A DNA stretch of 39,030 bases, taken from the NCBI GenBank assembly GCA_002347485.1, contig DDXM01000049.1:159-39188 (forward strand), in the 5' to 3' direction. The stretch comes from Anaerolineaceae bacterium UBA2260. Lineage in GTDB: Bacteria > Chloroflexota > Anaerolineae > Anaerolineales > Anaerolineaceae. Position numbers and translations under genes: made by a program. The first letter of the stretch is position 1; the number at the start of each line of letters is the position of its first letter. Shown here piece after piece: positions 14,810 to 23,086 of this stretch. The notes below the pieces were generated by a model. The model had not been told where the DNA came from, did no database searches, and worked only from the letters and a program-made list of their open reading frames with translations.

Positions 14810-15961
14810 TTACTCTTCAGCGGGAGCCTGAAAAGGCAGCGCGGGAGGAACCTCCTCGGTGAGAGGAGGCGGTGTGCCAACCGGTTGCAGCGAGCGGAAG
14901 GCGAGCGTCCAGATATTGGAGGTGAACACCGTGAACATCCCGCCGATGAAACTGAGCGGGGAGAGGGTGATGATGAAAAAGAAAGGCATGGCCACCAGCA
15001 TGCCGATGACAACCGCCACCGCTACAGGCAGCGTGATATCTGCAATCAGATAGGCTAACCCGCCGGGCAGCGCGGCTACCAGCGTCCCGGGGATCGCCAT
15101 CACCGCGTACGCCGGGATGAGCAGGAAGAATGCGAGGATGGCTGCGAACCCAAATGCGATGCCCAGCCCCACTTGTACCAACCCAAGCACAACCGTCCCC
15201 CAGAATTTGGTTTTGAAAATGCCCCAGCCGCGCTGGAAGGCTTCACCCACACCGCTGCCTTCAAGCGTCACGAAGCGCGCCACGTACTGGCGAAGCAGGG
15301 ATACCAGCGTCATGAAAAGAGCAAATGCCAGGAAGATCAGGCTGACGAGGATAATTCCCACCACCGCCCCAGGTGGCAGGCTGACGCCGCTGGTTTCTAC
15401 CAATGTGTAGATCAGCAATCCCAAGGCCCCCATCAGCACGATGAGGATGGCAAAGGCGGGTGTGCCAATGAGCAAATCCACCAGGAAGAGCTTCCAGGCG
15501 CGGTTGTCCCAGCCGAGCTTCCAGGCTTCCTTAAACTTTACGCGCTTGCCGTTGTTCTCGTACTCATCCACCAGGCGCATCACGGCTGTTTCGCTGGGGT
15601 AGCGCACCAGGGCCAGCAGCAGACCGACCAGGATGGAAATACCGATCAGGATCGCCACGAGGGCGAAGAGCGAACGAATGGCGCCTTCCTCGGTGGCGAA
15701 CATGGGTGTGACCGTCTGCTCAAACCAGGTGACCGCTTCATCCAACCAGGCTGGCGTAGCGGCCTGATCAAAATAGTGCCCCCAGTCACCGTTAAACCAT
15801 TCTTCACCCGCTGCCGGTAAATTGGCGCTACCGGAACCACCGCCACCTCCACCACCCCCGGCTCCACCGCTGAGCGCAAGCAGAAGCGCAAAGATCCACA
15901 GCACGCGGTAATTCCACAGGATCTTCCACGCGCGGCTGATCAGATCACTTATATTAAACAT
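14810..15961 (-). CDS. Polytopic membrane protein with glycine-rich loop
   Basis: A 383-residue protein. The N-terminus (F-N-I-S-D-L-I-S-R-A-W-K-I-L-W-N-Y-R-V-L-W-I-F-A) is characteristic of an uncharacterised Chloroflexota/Firmicutes membrane family that begins with a re-entrant or first membrane helix. A Gly-rich stretch (about 33-45) follows, then a polar extracytoplasmic segment with several Trp, and five or six further hydrophobic helices (about 95-120, 150-180, 195-225, 250-290, 300-350). The tail is Pro-rich. Internal R-A-W-K-L-F and A-F-Q-R-G-W-G-I-F-K repeats resemble the amphipathic helices of YesL/DUF4013-type proteins. Function unknown. A good GGAGG precedes the ATG and a terminator follows, so it is monocistronic. 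Confidence 0.75.
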   Translation of the reverse strand: MFNISDLISRAWKILWNYRVLWIFALLLALSGGAGGGGGGGGSGSANLPAAGEEWFNGDWGHYFDQAATPAWLDEAVTWFEQTVTPMFATEEGAIRSLFALVAILIGISILVGLLLALVRYPSETAVMRLVDEYENNGKRVKFKEAWKLGWDNRAWKLFLVDLLIGTPAFAILIVLMGALGLLIYTLVETSGVSLPPGAVVGIILVSLIFLAFALFMTLVSLLRQYVARFVTLEGSGVGEAFQRGWGIFKTKFWGTVVLGLVQVGLGIAFGFAAILAFFLLIPAYAVMAIPGTLVAALPGGLAYLIADITLPVAVAVVIGMLVAMPFFFIITLSPLSFIGGMFTVFTSNIWTLAFRSLQPVGTPPPLTEEVPPALPFQAPAEE

Positions 15962-16363
15962 TGCGTACCTCCATAAAAATGAACTCCGAATGATATACGT
16001 GAAAATCAGGAAATAGGCGCAAGCAACGTCTTCGACATTACCGTTGTAAGGGACGGTTTGGCACCGTCCCGGGTTTGGATCGCGGGAGCCGGATTGGATC
16101 CAGTAATCCAGGATTCGTTCGTCCTTGAAACCCGGTTTCTGCCCTGAAGTAGGAAGCGAGCGGTGCTGCGATTTTTACGTACTCGAGCGTACCGAGAAGT
16201 ACTCGACCCCAACCTGGTATGTCATTGCGAAGCGCGATCTTCGCGCTGAAGCAATCCCCAATTAACATCATAAGGGGCGATTCGGCCCCGAAAAAAACAC
16301 CGGAGTGCACAAACCACAAAATTGCCCCTGGGTTAATAATTTTGTATTGTTCGTGGTGGCTAT
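15962..16363. repeat. Intergenic repeat cluster with GCAATCCCC repeat copy B
   Basis: A 402-base gap without a gene. Bases 16212-16331 are an inverted, nearly identical copy of 3412-3530. The left part (16040-16210) contains an inverted GGGACGGT / ACCGTCCC pair and the words GAAACCCGGTTTCTGCCC and GTACTCGAGCGTACCGAGAAGTACTC. Similar words recur at 31690-31830 (AGGGCAGAAACCTGG, GTACCTGAGCGAAGCGAGAGGTAT), so two repeat types are nested here. Confidence 0.65.
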
Positions 16364-17044
16364 TTACAACCCGTGCCGGCGGACGTCCTCGCGGTAGGCG
16401 CAGAACCCGCAACCCTCGTTGGCAGGGGGCGGCTCCGGCAGCGAGAGCACTTCCAGCACCCCGCGCATGAAGGACAGGAATCCCGCTTCATCAAGCGGCA
16501 GCTCCTGCCAGGTGACTTCGCCGCCGTAGACGATGCGCTTATGGTCGGCGCCGTGTTCGATATCCACCGGGTCAAGGTAGAGGAGCCCGAGTTTGCTGAT
16601 AGGCGAAAGGCGCAGCCCGCCTGGTGCGGGGTGCTCGAGCGCGTAAGCGTAGGCGCTCAACTGGCGGCCGTAAAAGCCAATATGCTGCGGTGAAGGCGTG
16701 GAGGTTTTGAAATCGATCACCGCGTAACTGCCGTCTTCAAACGCCAGCACCGAATCGAACGCGCCCTTGATGTAGCAGGAGGCCGCGACCCCGGGGATTT
16801 CGATCGGCGCGCTGGTGACCCAGCCGCCCTGCAGCGCCACCCTGCCCGGGGGCAGCGCGGGGTCAATGGCAGAGGTGGGCTTGCCTGCAAACAAGCCCTT
16901 CATCAGGGAGTCAATGCGCCCGAAGACCTTGGGAAAAGCCGTGGATGGACGGTTGATGCCGCGCACCACCTGCAGGTAAAAACAACGCGGGCACTCGTCC
17001 CAGAAAAAGGTGAGCATGGACGGGCTGAGTTTATATTGGGGCAT
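16364..17044 (-). CDS. PD-(D/E)XK nuclease, RecB/Cas4-like, with four-cysteine Fe-S signature
   Basis: A 226-residue protein. The nuclease core is visible as G-A-F-D-S-V-L-A-F-E-D-G-S-Y-A-V-I-D-F-K-T-S (motifs II and III: Asp, then D-F-K) and the downstream motif Q-L-S-A-Y-A-Y-A-L-E. Two N-terminal cysteines (C18, C21 in E-C-P-R-C-F) and two C-terminal cysteines (C212, C215 in G-C-G-F-C-A-Y-R) bracket the core, the layout that ligates an Fe-S cluster in AddB- and Cas4-type nucleases. It is probably a stand-alone DNA repair nuclease; there is no CRISPR array, cas1 or helicase nearby. GGAGG precedes the ATG at good spacing. Confidence 0.82.
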   Translation of the reverse strand: MPQYKLSPSMLTFFWDECPRCFYLQVVRGINRPSTAFPKVFGRIDSLMKGLFAGKPTSAIDPALPPGRVALQGGWVTSAPIEIPGVAASCYIKGAFDSVLAFEDGSYAVIDFKTSTPSPQHIGFYGRQLSAYAYALEHPAPGGLRLSPISKLGLLYLDPVDIEHGADHKRIVYGGEVTWQELPLDEAGFLSFMRGVLEVLSLPEPPPANEGCGFCAYREDVRRHGL

Positions 17045-17203
17045 GTTTCCTCCTCGTCACGGACTGCTTTTGACAAAGTCCCGGGAAGAAGTGGTGTAAT
17101 TGAATTGTTCCCCGGGTTTACACATCGCATTTGTCATTATAGCCTAACCGTATTGGGACGACGGAAAGTTGGGGCGAATAATGAACCACTCCAGGATTAA
17201 AGG

Positions 17204-17272
17204 TTATGCAGCGTTAGCGCCGGTGATCACCACTGTCTTGCCTGAAAGATCATATTTTGCTGCAGACAAGTT
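17204..17272 (-). pseudogene. N-terminal scrap of a short-chain dehydrogenase (SDR)
   Basis: On the minus strand this reads N-L-S-A-A-K-Y-D-L-S-G-K-T-V-V-I-T-G-A-N-A-A-stop. D-L-S-G-K-T-V-V-I-T-G-A-N is the classic first strand and start of the TGxxxGxG cofactor motif of SDR enzymes; the gene breaks off right after it. It lies in the 305-base gap 17045-17349. Nothing else in that gap is convincing: the opposite-strand reading from 17181 overlaps the next gene and has no support. Confidence 0.45.
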
Positions 17273-17349
17273 ATTCGCCCTCTCGTTTTCTCTAACCTCA
17301 CTCTATTATGCAGTAAGGCGCGTGGAAATGCTCCCTCGTATATTTTTAC

Positions 17350-18459
17350 TCAGTCTTCCAGGATGCCTTCGTTCACATACGCGGTGAGTTCGCTAACGCT
17401 GTAATTTTTTAATCCCAGTTTCTCGACCGTGCGCCCGCGCCGCCAGTAATCCGTGCGATGGACGATGCAGGCAAGACGGATGATGGAATCCATGCCGCGT
17501 ACACTCACGCCAAAGCGGTCGCCCAGCGACGCGATCGGCACCAGGCTGCACGGCACGTCCTCAAAGATGTAACGGTGGTTGAGGGTGGCGGGCGCTTTGA
17601 TGCCGTAGTAACCCTCCTGGTTATGGATGGCTTCATAAAGATCTGAACCTGTGGTGTCGTAGGCCAGCTTGAGCCACTCCATGGCGTTGCGCGTGCGCAG
17701 CCCCAACGAGGAGCCAACTGTCACGCGCTCGCGGTCGAGCACCTCCAGCACGCGCGCCACGGAGGGGGAAACGCCGTCGATGTAGAACTGGTAATCGCCG
17801 TGTGTGGTCTCGATCCAGCCGGCATTGAGCAGGGTGAGCGCGGGATGGAAAATGGCCCCCATGTTGTTGAGCCCGGTTTGCAGCACGTTGCCGCCATCAA
17901 TAAATTGCGGATAAGCCTCGTGGATGCGGTCGAGCACTTCCTTGGTGCGAGTGGCGGGCAGCGCGGCGATCGGCACAGCCTCCTTGATCCGGAAAATGTG
18001 TGCCTGCGCAGGGCCGTCGGAGCGGGAGGCGTAGATAAAAGTTTCCGCTTCCGCCACCGTCACATCCGCGGTGCAATTCTCGTCGCGCAACACCTTGGCC
18101 ACTTCGATCGCTCCGCAGGTGCGCCCGGGGTGAAGCACGATGATCTGACCGTCCTTTAAGTGCGGCGACATGTTCTTTGCTACTTCAGCGTGCGCCGAGG
18201 AGGGGACCACCACCATGATCATGTCGGTATCCTGCAGCGCTTCTTCAATATTATCCGTCACCTGCGCCAGGCGCCCGAACTCGCGCGCGTCACCGTTATA
18301 GCCCAACAGGTCAATGCCGCCCAGCTCGCGGATCGCCGCGATATGGTCCATGGAACGGTTAAATAATTTCGTGGTAAATCCCATCAACGCCAGGTGCGCT
18401 GCCATCGCCTTGCCCCCATGACCAGCGCCGATCACTAAAAATCTCGTCTGTTTGGTCAT
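17350..18459 (-). CDS. NAD(P)-dependent opine (octopine/nopaline) dehydrogenase-family enzyme
   Basis: A 369-residue protein. The N-terminal Rossmann fold starts L-V-I-G-A-G-H-G-G-K-A-M-A, with N-R-S after strand 2. The C-terminal helical domain has L-N-N-M-G-A-I-F-H-P-A, matching the N-x-x-x-x-H-P segment with the catalytic His of the octopine/nopaline dehydrogenase family (PF02317). These enzymes join an amino acid to a 2-oxo acid reductively or run the reverse. The real substrate here is unknown. The ATG at 18459 overlaps the stop of the upstream B12-protein gene (ATGA), and AGGAG lies in that gene's end, so the two are translationally coupled. The coupling suggests this enzyme acts on the product or substrate of the B12 protein. 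Confidence 0.82.
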   Translation of the reverse strand: MTKQTRFLVIGAGHGGKAMAAHLALMGFTTKLFNRSMDHIAAIRELGGIDLLGYNGDAREFGRLAQVTDNIEEALQDTDMIMVVVPSSAHAEVAKNMSPHLKDGQIIVLHPGRTCGAIEVAKVLRDENCTADVTVAEAETFIYASRSDGPAQAHIFRIKEAVPIAALPATRTKEVLDRIHEAYPQFIDGGNVLQTGLNNMGAIFHPALTLLNAGWIETTHGDYQFYIDGVSPSVARVLEVLDRERVTVGSSLGLRTRNAMEWLKLAYDTTGSDLYEAIHNQEGYYGIKAPATLNHRYIFEDVPCSLVPIASLGDRFGVSVRGMDSIIRLACIVHRTDYWRRGRTVEKLGLKNYSVSELTAYVNEGILED

Positions 18460-20105
18460 TTTCCATTCTCCTTTTGATTTAACAAGGCGTATAGCCTGTC
18501 TTTTTCCTTGATCTCCCGCCCATTGGCATCCACGCTGACGCACGCGCCGTTAAGGAACGCGGTGCGGATCTCGCCGCGCGCAAACTTGTTGTTGCGCAAG
18601 TGTGGCGCGTCGAGGATGCCGCGCTTCACCGCCTCCGCCAGCACATCGGGGTCAGTCAATGGGTCGATGGTGTTTACCCCGGCCAGTGAGCGGATGGCGT
18701 CCAGCGTGAGCTGCGCGTCCTGCACGATGGTATGGATACGGCGTTGCACCGCCGGGTCAGCCAGCATGTCCGGCGCGCCGCGCAGCGCGTTCTCGATCGA
18801 CCGCCGCGCCATCTGCGCTGCTTCAATGACGTCCTCTCCAGTGGCGGCGTGGTCAGCTTCGGTATGCCCCACGATGTGCACGATGTGCGGGCGCACCGCC
18901 ATCTGCAGGTAGATGCTCGCGGAAAGATGCGCGCGGGCAGCCGCGGGTTGCAGGGGGTAGCTGAGCAGCCCGGTGCGCGTCTGGCGCCAGATGTGGAAGG
19001 TGTTGTCTTCCAGCGGGGCGATGATGCGCAGGATGGCGTCCATCTTGGCCAGGTCCATGGCGTCGCTTAACCCCGGCGGGCTGTTGAACATCAATTGCGC
19101 GATGTAATCCTTCACGCCGAAAGCCTTGGCGTTGTAAGCCGCCAGGTAGGCGGAAACTACACACACCACGTCGGGGGCGTCGCGCATACCCCAGTGGTGC
19201 GGCTCATTTAACTCCACAGGCACGCCGCGCTCGCCGTACCACGCCATCACCTTTTGGTGCTCACGGATCGAACCGGCCAGATCCCACGGACCGCGCCCGT
19301 CCATGGCATTGAACCAGAAGAGCGGGATGGCACACCATGCGTTGTGGATGGTGCCCATGAAGACCTCGGCCAGGCGGATGAAATCATCGGTGCCGGAGTA
19401 GGTGCGCAACAACGGGAAATTGCCCGTTCGGCTGGCCTGGTAGAGGGCGCGGTAATCCTCAGGTGAGCGCACCGGCACGCCGCCCGCCCCGAACTTGCGC
19501 GCGCTCTGGCGGTCCGGGTGGAAAAAGTTCTCCTGCGCATCCTGGTCGACGCCAAGCGAAATAACGTCCAGCACACGCGCCTCGGCAATCTGGCGGATGC
19601 CCTCGACGGTCGCCTGCATAGTGGGCAGCCCAAAGTGATGGCGCAGGATGGGATAAGGCGCTTTCCAGCGGATACGCTCCAGCGTTGTGGAGGGATACGC
19701 GTCCGGTGTGCCTGAGGCTGCCGGTTTATCCTTGAGCGAGTTGATTACATCTTCCACAGTCTCGCTGCCGTCAAAGATGGTGGTAAAGAAACCCATCGCA
19801 CGGGCGCGCTCCGCCACCGGCGGGGTGCCCGCAAAGTAAAAGCGCGTGCCCTGTTCACGCAGTTCATCAGCGTCTTCGGCGAATTCCGCCAGCAGGCGTT
19901 CGCCGGTTTCAGGCGTGAGGCGGTAAGATACCCCTACCAGGTCGGCCTTTTCACGTTTGGCGGCGCGGATCACTTCCTCGACCGGAACAGCCGGACCTAA
20001 AAAGACCGTGCGCCAGCCATTGGCTTCCGCCAGGCGCAGAAAATTCATCACCCCTGCCACGTGCACGCATTCCCCCAACGCCGCGGCTACAACAGTTTTT
20101 TGCAT
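18456..20105 (-). CDS. B12-binding-domain protein with glutamate-mutase-like barrel
   Basis: A 549-residue protein. Residues 1-130 are a B12-binding fold: L-G-E-C-V-H-V-A-G keeps the cobalt-ligating His (H15) and Gly (G18) of D-x-H-x-x-G but has Cys at the Asp position; V-G-V-S-Y-R-L corresponds to S-x-L and Y-F-A-G-T-P-P to the GG region. Residues about 150-500 look like a TIM barrel resembling glutamate mutase epsilon subunits, with S-I-R-E-H-Q-K-V-M-A-W-Y-G-E-R-G-V-P parallel to the GlmE segment before its glycine-rich turn (from memory, not aligned). It probably catalyses a carbon-skeleton or amino-group rearrangement of a small acid. The start at 20105 follows GGAGG; a GTG further upstream is less likely. 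Coupled to the opine-dehydrogenase gene. Confidence 0.7.
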   Translation of the reverse strand: MQKTVVAAALGECVHVAGVMNFLRLAEANGWRTVFLGPAVPVEEVIRAAKREKADLVGVSYRLTPETGERLLAEFAEDADELREQGTRFYFAGTPPVAERARAMGFFTTIFDGSETVEDVINSLKDKPAASGTPDAYPSTTLERIRWKAPYPILRHHFGLPTMQATVEGIRQIAEARVLDVISLGVDQDAQENFFHPDRQSARKFGAGGVPVRSPEDYRALYQASRTGNFPLLRTYSGTDDFIRLAEVFMGTIHNAWCAIPLFWFNAMDGRGPWDLAGSIREHQKVMAWYGERGVPVELNEPHHWGMRDAPDVVCVVSAYLAAYNAKAFGVKDYIAQLMFNSPPGLSDAMDLAKMDAILRIIAPLEDNTFHIWRQTRTGLLSYPLQPAAARAHLSASIYLQMAVRPHIVHIVGHTEADHAATGEDVIEAAQMARRSIENALRGAPDMLADPAVQRRIHTIVQDAQLTLDAIRSLAGVNTIDPLTDPDVLAEAVKRGILDAPHLRNNKFARGEIRTAFLNGACVSVDANGREIKEKDRLYALLNQKENGK

Positions 20106-20381
20106 GATGCCTCCATTTAGATTCCGCACGGTTGAACATCGCCGGTACGGGGTGAATGGGGTGTATCGCTACCGATAAATTTACGACCGGGAACTCACCG
20201 GGAACGATTGACAACCAACATCGTGTGGATCACGCGATCCTGCCCACCCCGATCAGCGAGAGAGCACCCCCAACCCGGCGTCAACCCGGCGCGCTTTTAC
20301 TCTCATCCTTAGAAAATTATTATAAATTATTTTTAAGCCGTTTCCGGCGGGTGAAGGCGATTTATTAGTTACACCCATTAA

Positions 20382-21215
20382 TTAGATGAAAGGGTTAAAA
20401 TACCGCCCGTGGTTGAGGAACGCCGCCACCGCCGCCACCGCGAGGGTGACCACCAGCGACACCCCTAGCGCGTAAAAATCAGCCGGGCGCGGTTTTTGCT
20501 TGCAATACCAGGTGCGGCGCTTCTCCTTGCCGAAGCCGCGCAGGTCCATGGCGTTGGTCACCACTTCGATGCGCTCCAGCGTGGAGAAGATCAAGGGGAT
20601 GATGATCATCAGGGAGTTTTTGACGCGTTCCTTCATTTTCGCCTTGATCGACATCTCCAGCCCACGCGCCTGCTGCGCCTGGCTGATATCGTTGTAGACG
20701 CGCAGGATATCCGGAAAATAGCGCAGGGTGAGCGAGATGGCAAAGGAGGCTTTGTAAGGCACACCCACAGCGCTGACTGAAGACGCAAACTCGCTGGGGT
20801 TGGTGGTGAGCAGGAAGATGATCCCCAGGGGCACGACCGAGAGATATTTGAACGCCAGCGTGACCTGGTAAAGCAGCTGCTCCTGGGTCAGAGAAAACTT
20901 GCCCCACAGCTTGAGCAGCGGGTGGCGCGTGCCGTAGAGCGTGACGCCATGCTCAGGCGCGAAAAAGAACGTGAAGATGGCGTTGATGAGGATGAAGATC
21001 AGCACATAAATGAGCATCACCTTGATCTGGCTGAACTTGATGCGCGAGATGCGCAAAATGATGACCGAAAAGACGAGCATACCGAGGGTGACGCGGATGT
21101 CGTAGGTGTACATGGTGGCGAACGTGAGCAGTAGGAAGCAAATGAACTTGATCAATCCGGACAGGTTGTGAATGACCGTGTTCTCATAATTGTATGAAAA
21201 GAGTTTCGTCTTCAC
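20382..21215 (-). CDS. ecfT: Energy-coupling factor (ECF) transporter T component
   Basis: A 277-residue membrane protein with about five hydrophobic helices. The two diagnostic cytoplasmic coupling motifs are present: Q-Q-A-R-G-L-E (ARG motif 1) and D-L-R-G-F-G (motif 2), which contact the ATPase grooves. The long amphipathic helices between S-L-T-L-R-Y-F-P and T-L-E-R-I-E fit the EcfT/CbiQ family. It joins the ATPase pair to a substrate-binding S component in a vitamin or metal importer. Its ATG overlaps the stop of the ATPase gene (ATGA), so the two are translationally coupled. It is the last gene of the ECF cluster; the 276-base gap upstream of the B12-protein gene follows. Confidence 0.92.
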   Translation of the reverse strand: MKTKLFSYNYENTVIHNLSGLIKFICFLLLTFATMYTYDIRVTLGMLVFSVIILRISRIKFSQIKVMLIYVLIFILINAIFTFFFAPEHGVTLYGTRHPLLKLWGKFSLTQEQLLYQVTLAFKYLSVVPLGIIFLLTTNPSEFASSVSAVGVPYKASFAISLTLRYFPDILRVYNDISQAQQARGLEMSIKAKMKERVKNSLMIIIPLIFSTLERIEVVTNAMDLRGFGKEKRRTWYCKQKPRPADFYALGVSLVVTLAVAAVAAFLNHGRYFNPFI

Positions 21216-22924
21216 TGCGCAGAAACCCTTTCGTAATCGATAAAGTGCTGCACAAATTGCGTGCCGTCTTCGATGCCCGCCAGCTGCGCCAGGTGGTAAA
21301 GAGAGGTCTCCTTCAGGTTGGCGGCTGCGATGGTGACCGGGTCGGTGAGCACCACCGACGCATGGGTATCGGCGATCTGCCTGCCCTCTGACAGGACGAT
21401 GGCACGCGGCGTGTGCTCCAGCATCAGGTGCATGTCATGGGTGATAAGGATGACACTGATACCCGCCTGGTTGATCTCGCGCAGGAACTCCATGATCTCG
21501 CTGTAATGGCGGTAATCCTGTCCGGCGGTGGGCTCGTCGAGGATGAGCACCTGCGGGTTGAGCACCAGGATCGAGGCGATGGTGACGCGCTTTTTCTGCC
21601 CGTAACTCAGTGCGGAGATCGGCCATTCGATGAACGGCGCCAGCCCGCACACCTGCAGCACCTTTTCCACGCGCTCCTTGATCTCCTGCTCCCCCACCCC
21701 GCGCAACCTCAGCCCCAGCGCGATCTCGTCGAAGATAAGGTTCTTCGAGATCATCTGGTTGGGGTTCTGCATCACGAAGCCGATGAACTCAGCGCGTTCT
21801 TTAATTGACCTGCCGCGCAGGTTCTCACCTTTGTAAAGGATCGCGCCCTGATCCTCCTTCTCGAAACCGCACATCAACTTGGCGAGGGTCGATTTGCCCG
21901 CGCCGTTCTTGCCAACAATTGAAACCATCTCCCCTTCCCTGATCTCGAACTTGATGTCGGACAGGGTTGGGCGCACGCCGTCGTAGGAGAAGGATAGGTG
22001 GTCGATGGTCAGCAGGGGCGGCCTGGGAGGCGCTGGGGGTGGGGGTACCACCGAGCGGTACCAGCTGCGCAGGGCTTCGTTGACCCCGCGCGTGTCCAGG
22101 CTCCAGATGTGCCCGGGTTTCATCTCAGGCGTGACGCCGACGCCGGCGTACTTGAGCGCAGTGACGTAAAGCGGTTCACGGATGCCGTTCTGCCGCAGGA
22201 TATCCGAGCTCACCAGGTCGTGCGCGTTCATATCGGCAATGATGCGGCCGTCGTTGATCACGATCACGCGGTCCACCTCGCGATGCAGCACATCTTCCAA
22301 CCGGTGCTCGATGATGATGACCGTCTTGCCCAGGTTCTTGTGAATGTCGTCGATGATCTCGATGGCGGTCTTGCCCGTGGCGGGGTCGAGGTTGGCGAGC
22401 GGCTCATCGAAAAGAAGAATGTCTACATCATCGATGAGCACCCCCGCCAGCGAGGTGCGCTGCTTCTGCCCACCGGAAAGCTCGTAGGGAGACAGTCCCT
22501 TCACGTGGGCAATATCCATCATCTCGGCCACCCGGTCGACGCGCTCGTGCATTTGAGCATAGGGCACGCAGTCGTTCTCCATGGCGAAGGCGATGTCCTC
22601 GCCCACCGTGAGCCCCACGAACTGCCCGTCTGAATCCTGCAGCACGGTGCCGAGGATCTTGGAGAGGCGGAAGATATCCAGGTCGCGGGTTTCGACCCCG
22701 TTGATCTTCAAACTGCCTTGGCTGCTGCCTTTGTAATAAAAGGGGATGAGGCCGTTGAGGCAATGCCCCAGGGTGCTCTTGCCACTGCCGCTGGGGCCGA
22801 CAATGAGGATCTTTTCCCCGGGGAAGATTTTTAAATTGATGTCGTACAGCGTCGGTTCAGCCTGAGAGTAATACTGAAAGGTGAAATGATCGAAATCGAT
22901 GATGGGGGTCTGTTGGTTAACCAC
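21212..22924 (-). CDS. Double-domain ECF transporter ATPase (EcfA-EcfA' fusion)
   Basis: A 570-residue fusion of two ABC ATPase domains. Domain 1 (about 8-250): Walker A G-P-S-G-S-G-K-S-T, signature L-S-G-G-Q-K-Q-R, Walker B L-L-F-D-E-P-L-A-N-L-D, H-loop I-I-E-H-R-L. Domain 2 (about 295-540): Walker A G-K-N-G-A-G-K-S-T, signature L-S-Y-G-Q-K-K-R, Walker B L-I-L-D-E-P-T-A-G-Q-D, H-loop I-T-H-D-M. Both sites look catalytically complete. A Pro-rich linker (about 285-300) joins them. Fused ATPases of this kind are known in YkoD-type ECF systems. The start is a GTG with a weak ribosome-binding site. A -10 box and a hairpin in the 162-base gap upstream suggest some independent expression from the S gene. 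Confidence 0.92.
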   Translation of the reverse strand: MVNQQTPIIDFDHFTFQYYSQAEPTLYDINLKIFPGEKILIVGPSGSGKSTLGHCLNGLIPFYYKGSSQGSLKINGVETRDLDIFRLSKILGTVLQDSDGQFVGLTVGEDIAFAMENDCVPYAQMHERVDRVAEMMDIAHVKGLSPYELSGGQKQRTSLAGVLIDDVDILLFDEPLANLDPATGKTAIEIIDDIHKNLGKTVIIIEHRLEDVLHREVDRVIVINDGRIIADMNAHDLVSSDILRQNGIREPLYVTALKYAGVGVTPEMKPGHIWSLDTRGVNEALRSWYRSVVPPPPAPPRPPLLTIDHLSFSYDGVRPTLSDIKFEIREGEMVSIVGKNGAGKSTLAKLMCGFEKEDQGAILYKGENLRGRSIKERAEFIGFVMQNPNQMISKNLIFDEIALGLRLRGVGEQEIKERVEKVLQVCGLAPFIEWPISALSYGQKKRVTIASILVLNPQVLILDEPTAGQDYRHYSEIMEFLREINQAGISVILITHDMHLMLEHTPRAIVLSEGRQIADTHASVVLTDPVTIAAANLKETSLYHLAQLAGIEDGTQFVQHFIDYERVSAQ

Positions 22925-23012
22925 TTCTAATTATCAGGCGCGTGGGATACCCTTTGGGTGCGCGCTTTTCTCCCTGGAACACGATCTGTCTGAACTGCCG
23001 AGTGACCGCGTA

Positions 23013-23018
23013 ATTATA
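23013..23018 (-). promoter_or_regulatory. Possible internal -10 box upstream of the ECF ATPase gene
   Basis: TATAAT on the minus strand, just downstream of the hairpin at 23033-23060 and about 90 bases before the ATPase start. No good -35 at 17 bases (a TTGTTG lies too close), so promoter activity is uncertain. Confidence 0.3.
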
Positions 23019-23032
23019 CTTTAATCAACAAC

Positions 23033-23060
23033 TGGATGGCGGTTTTATGACCGCCATCCA
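23033..23060 (-). terminator. Hairpin between the S-component and ATPase genes
   Basis: A 10-bp perfect stem (TGGATGGCGG / CCGCCATCCA, eight-base loop) 26 bases after the S-component stop. On the minus strand it is followed only by GTTGTTGATT, a poor U run, so it may be a leaky terminator or an RNA-processing/stability site that makes more S than ATPase. Confidence 0.5.
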
Positions 23061-23086
23061 TGAGGTTGGATCATTCGAGAATACGC

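Noticed and set aside
16364..17044. Possible CRISPR cas4 gene.
   Set aside because: The fold and cysteines fit the wider RecB-like Fe-S nuclease family, but there is no array and no other cas gene in the window.
17181..17387. A 68-codon plus-strand frame between the nuclease and dehydrogenase genes.
   Set aside because: No ribosome-binding site or family signature; it overlaps the dehydrogenase gene end, and the opposite strand carries an SDR fragment.
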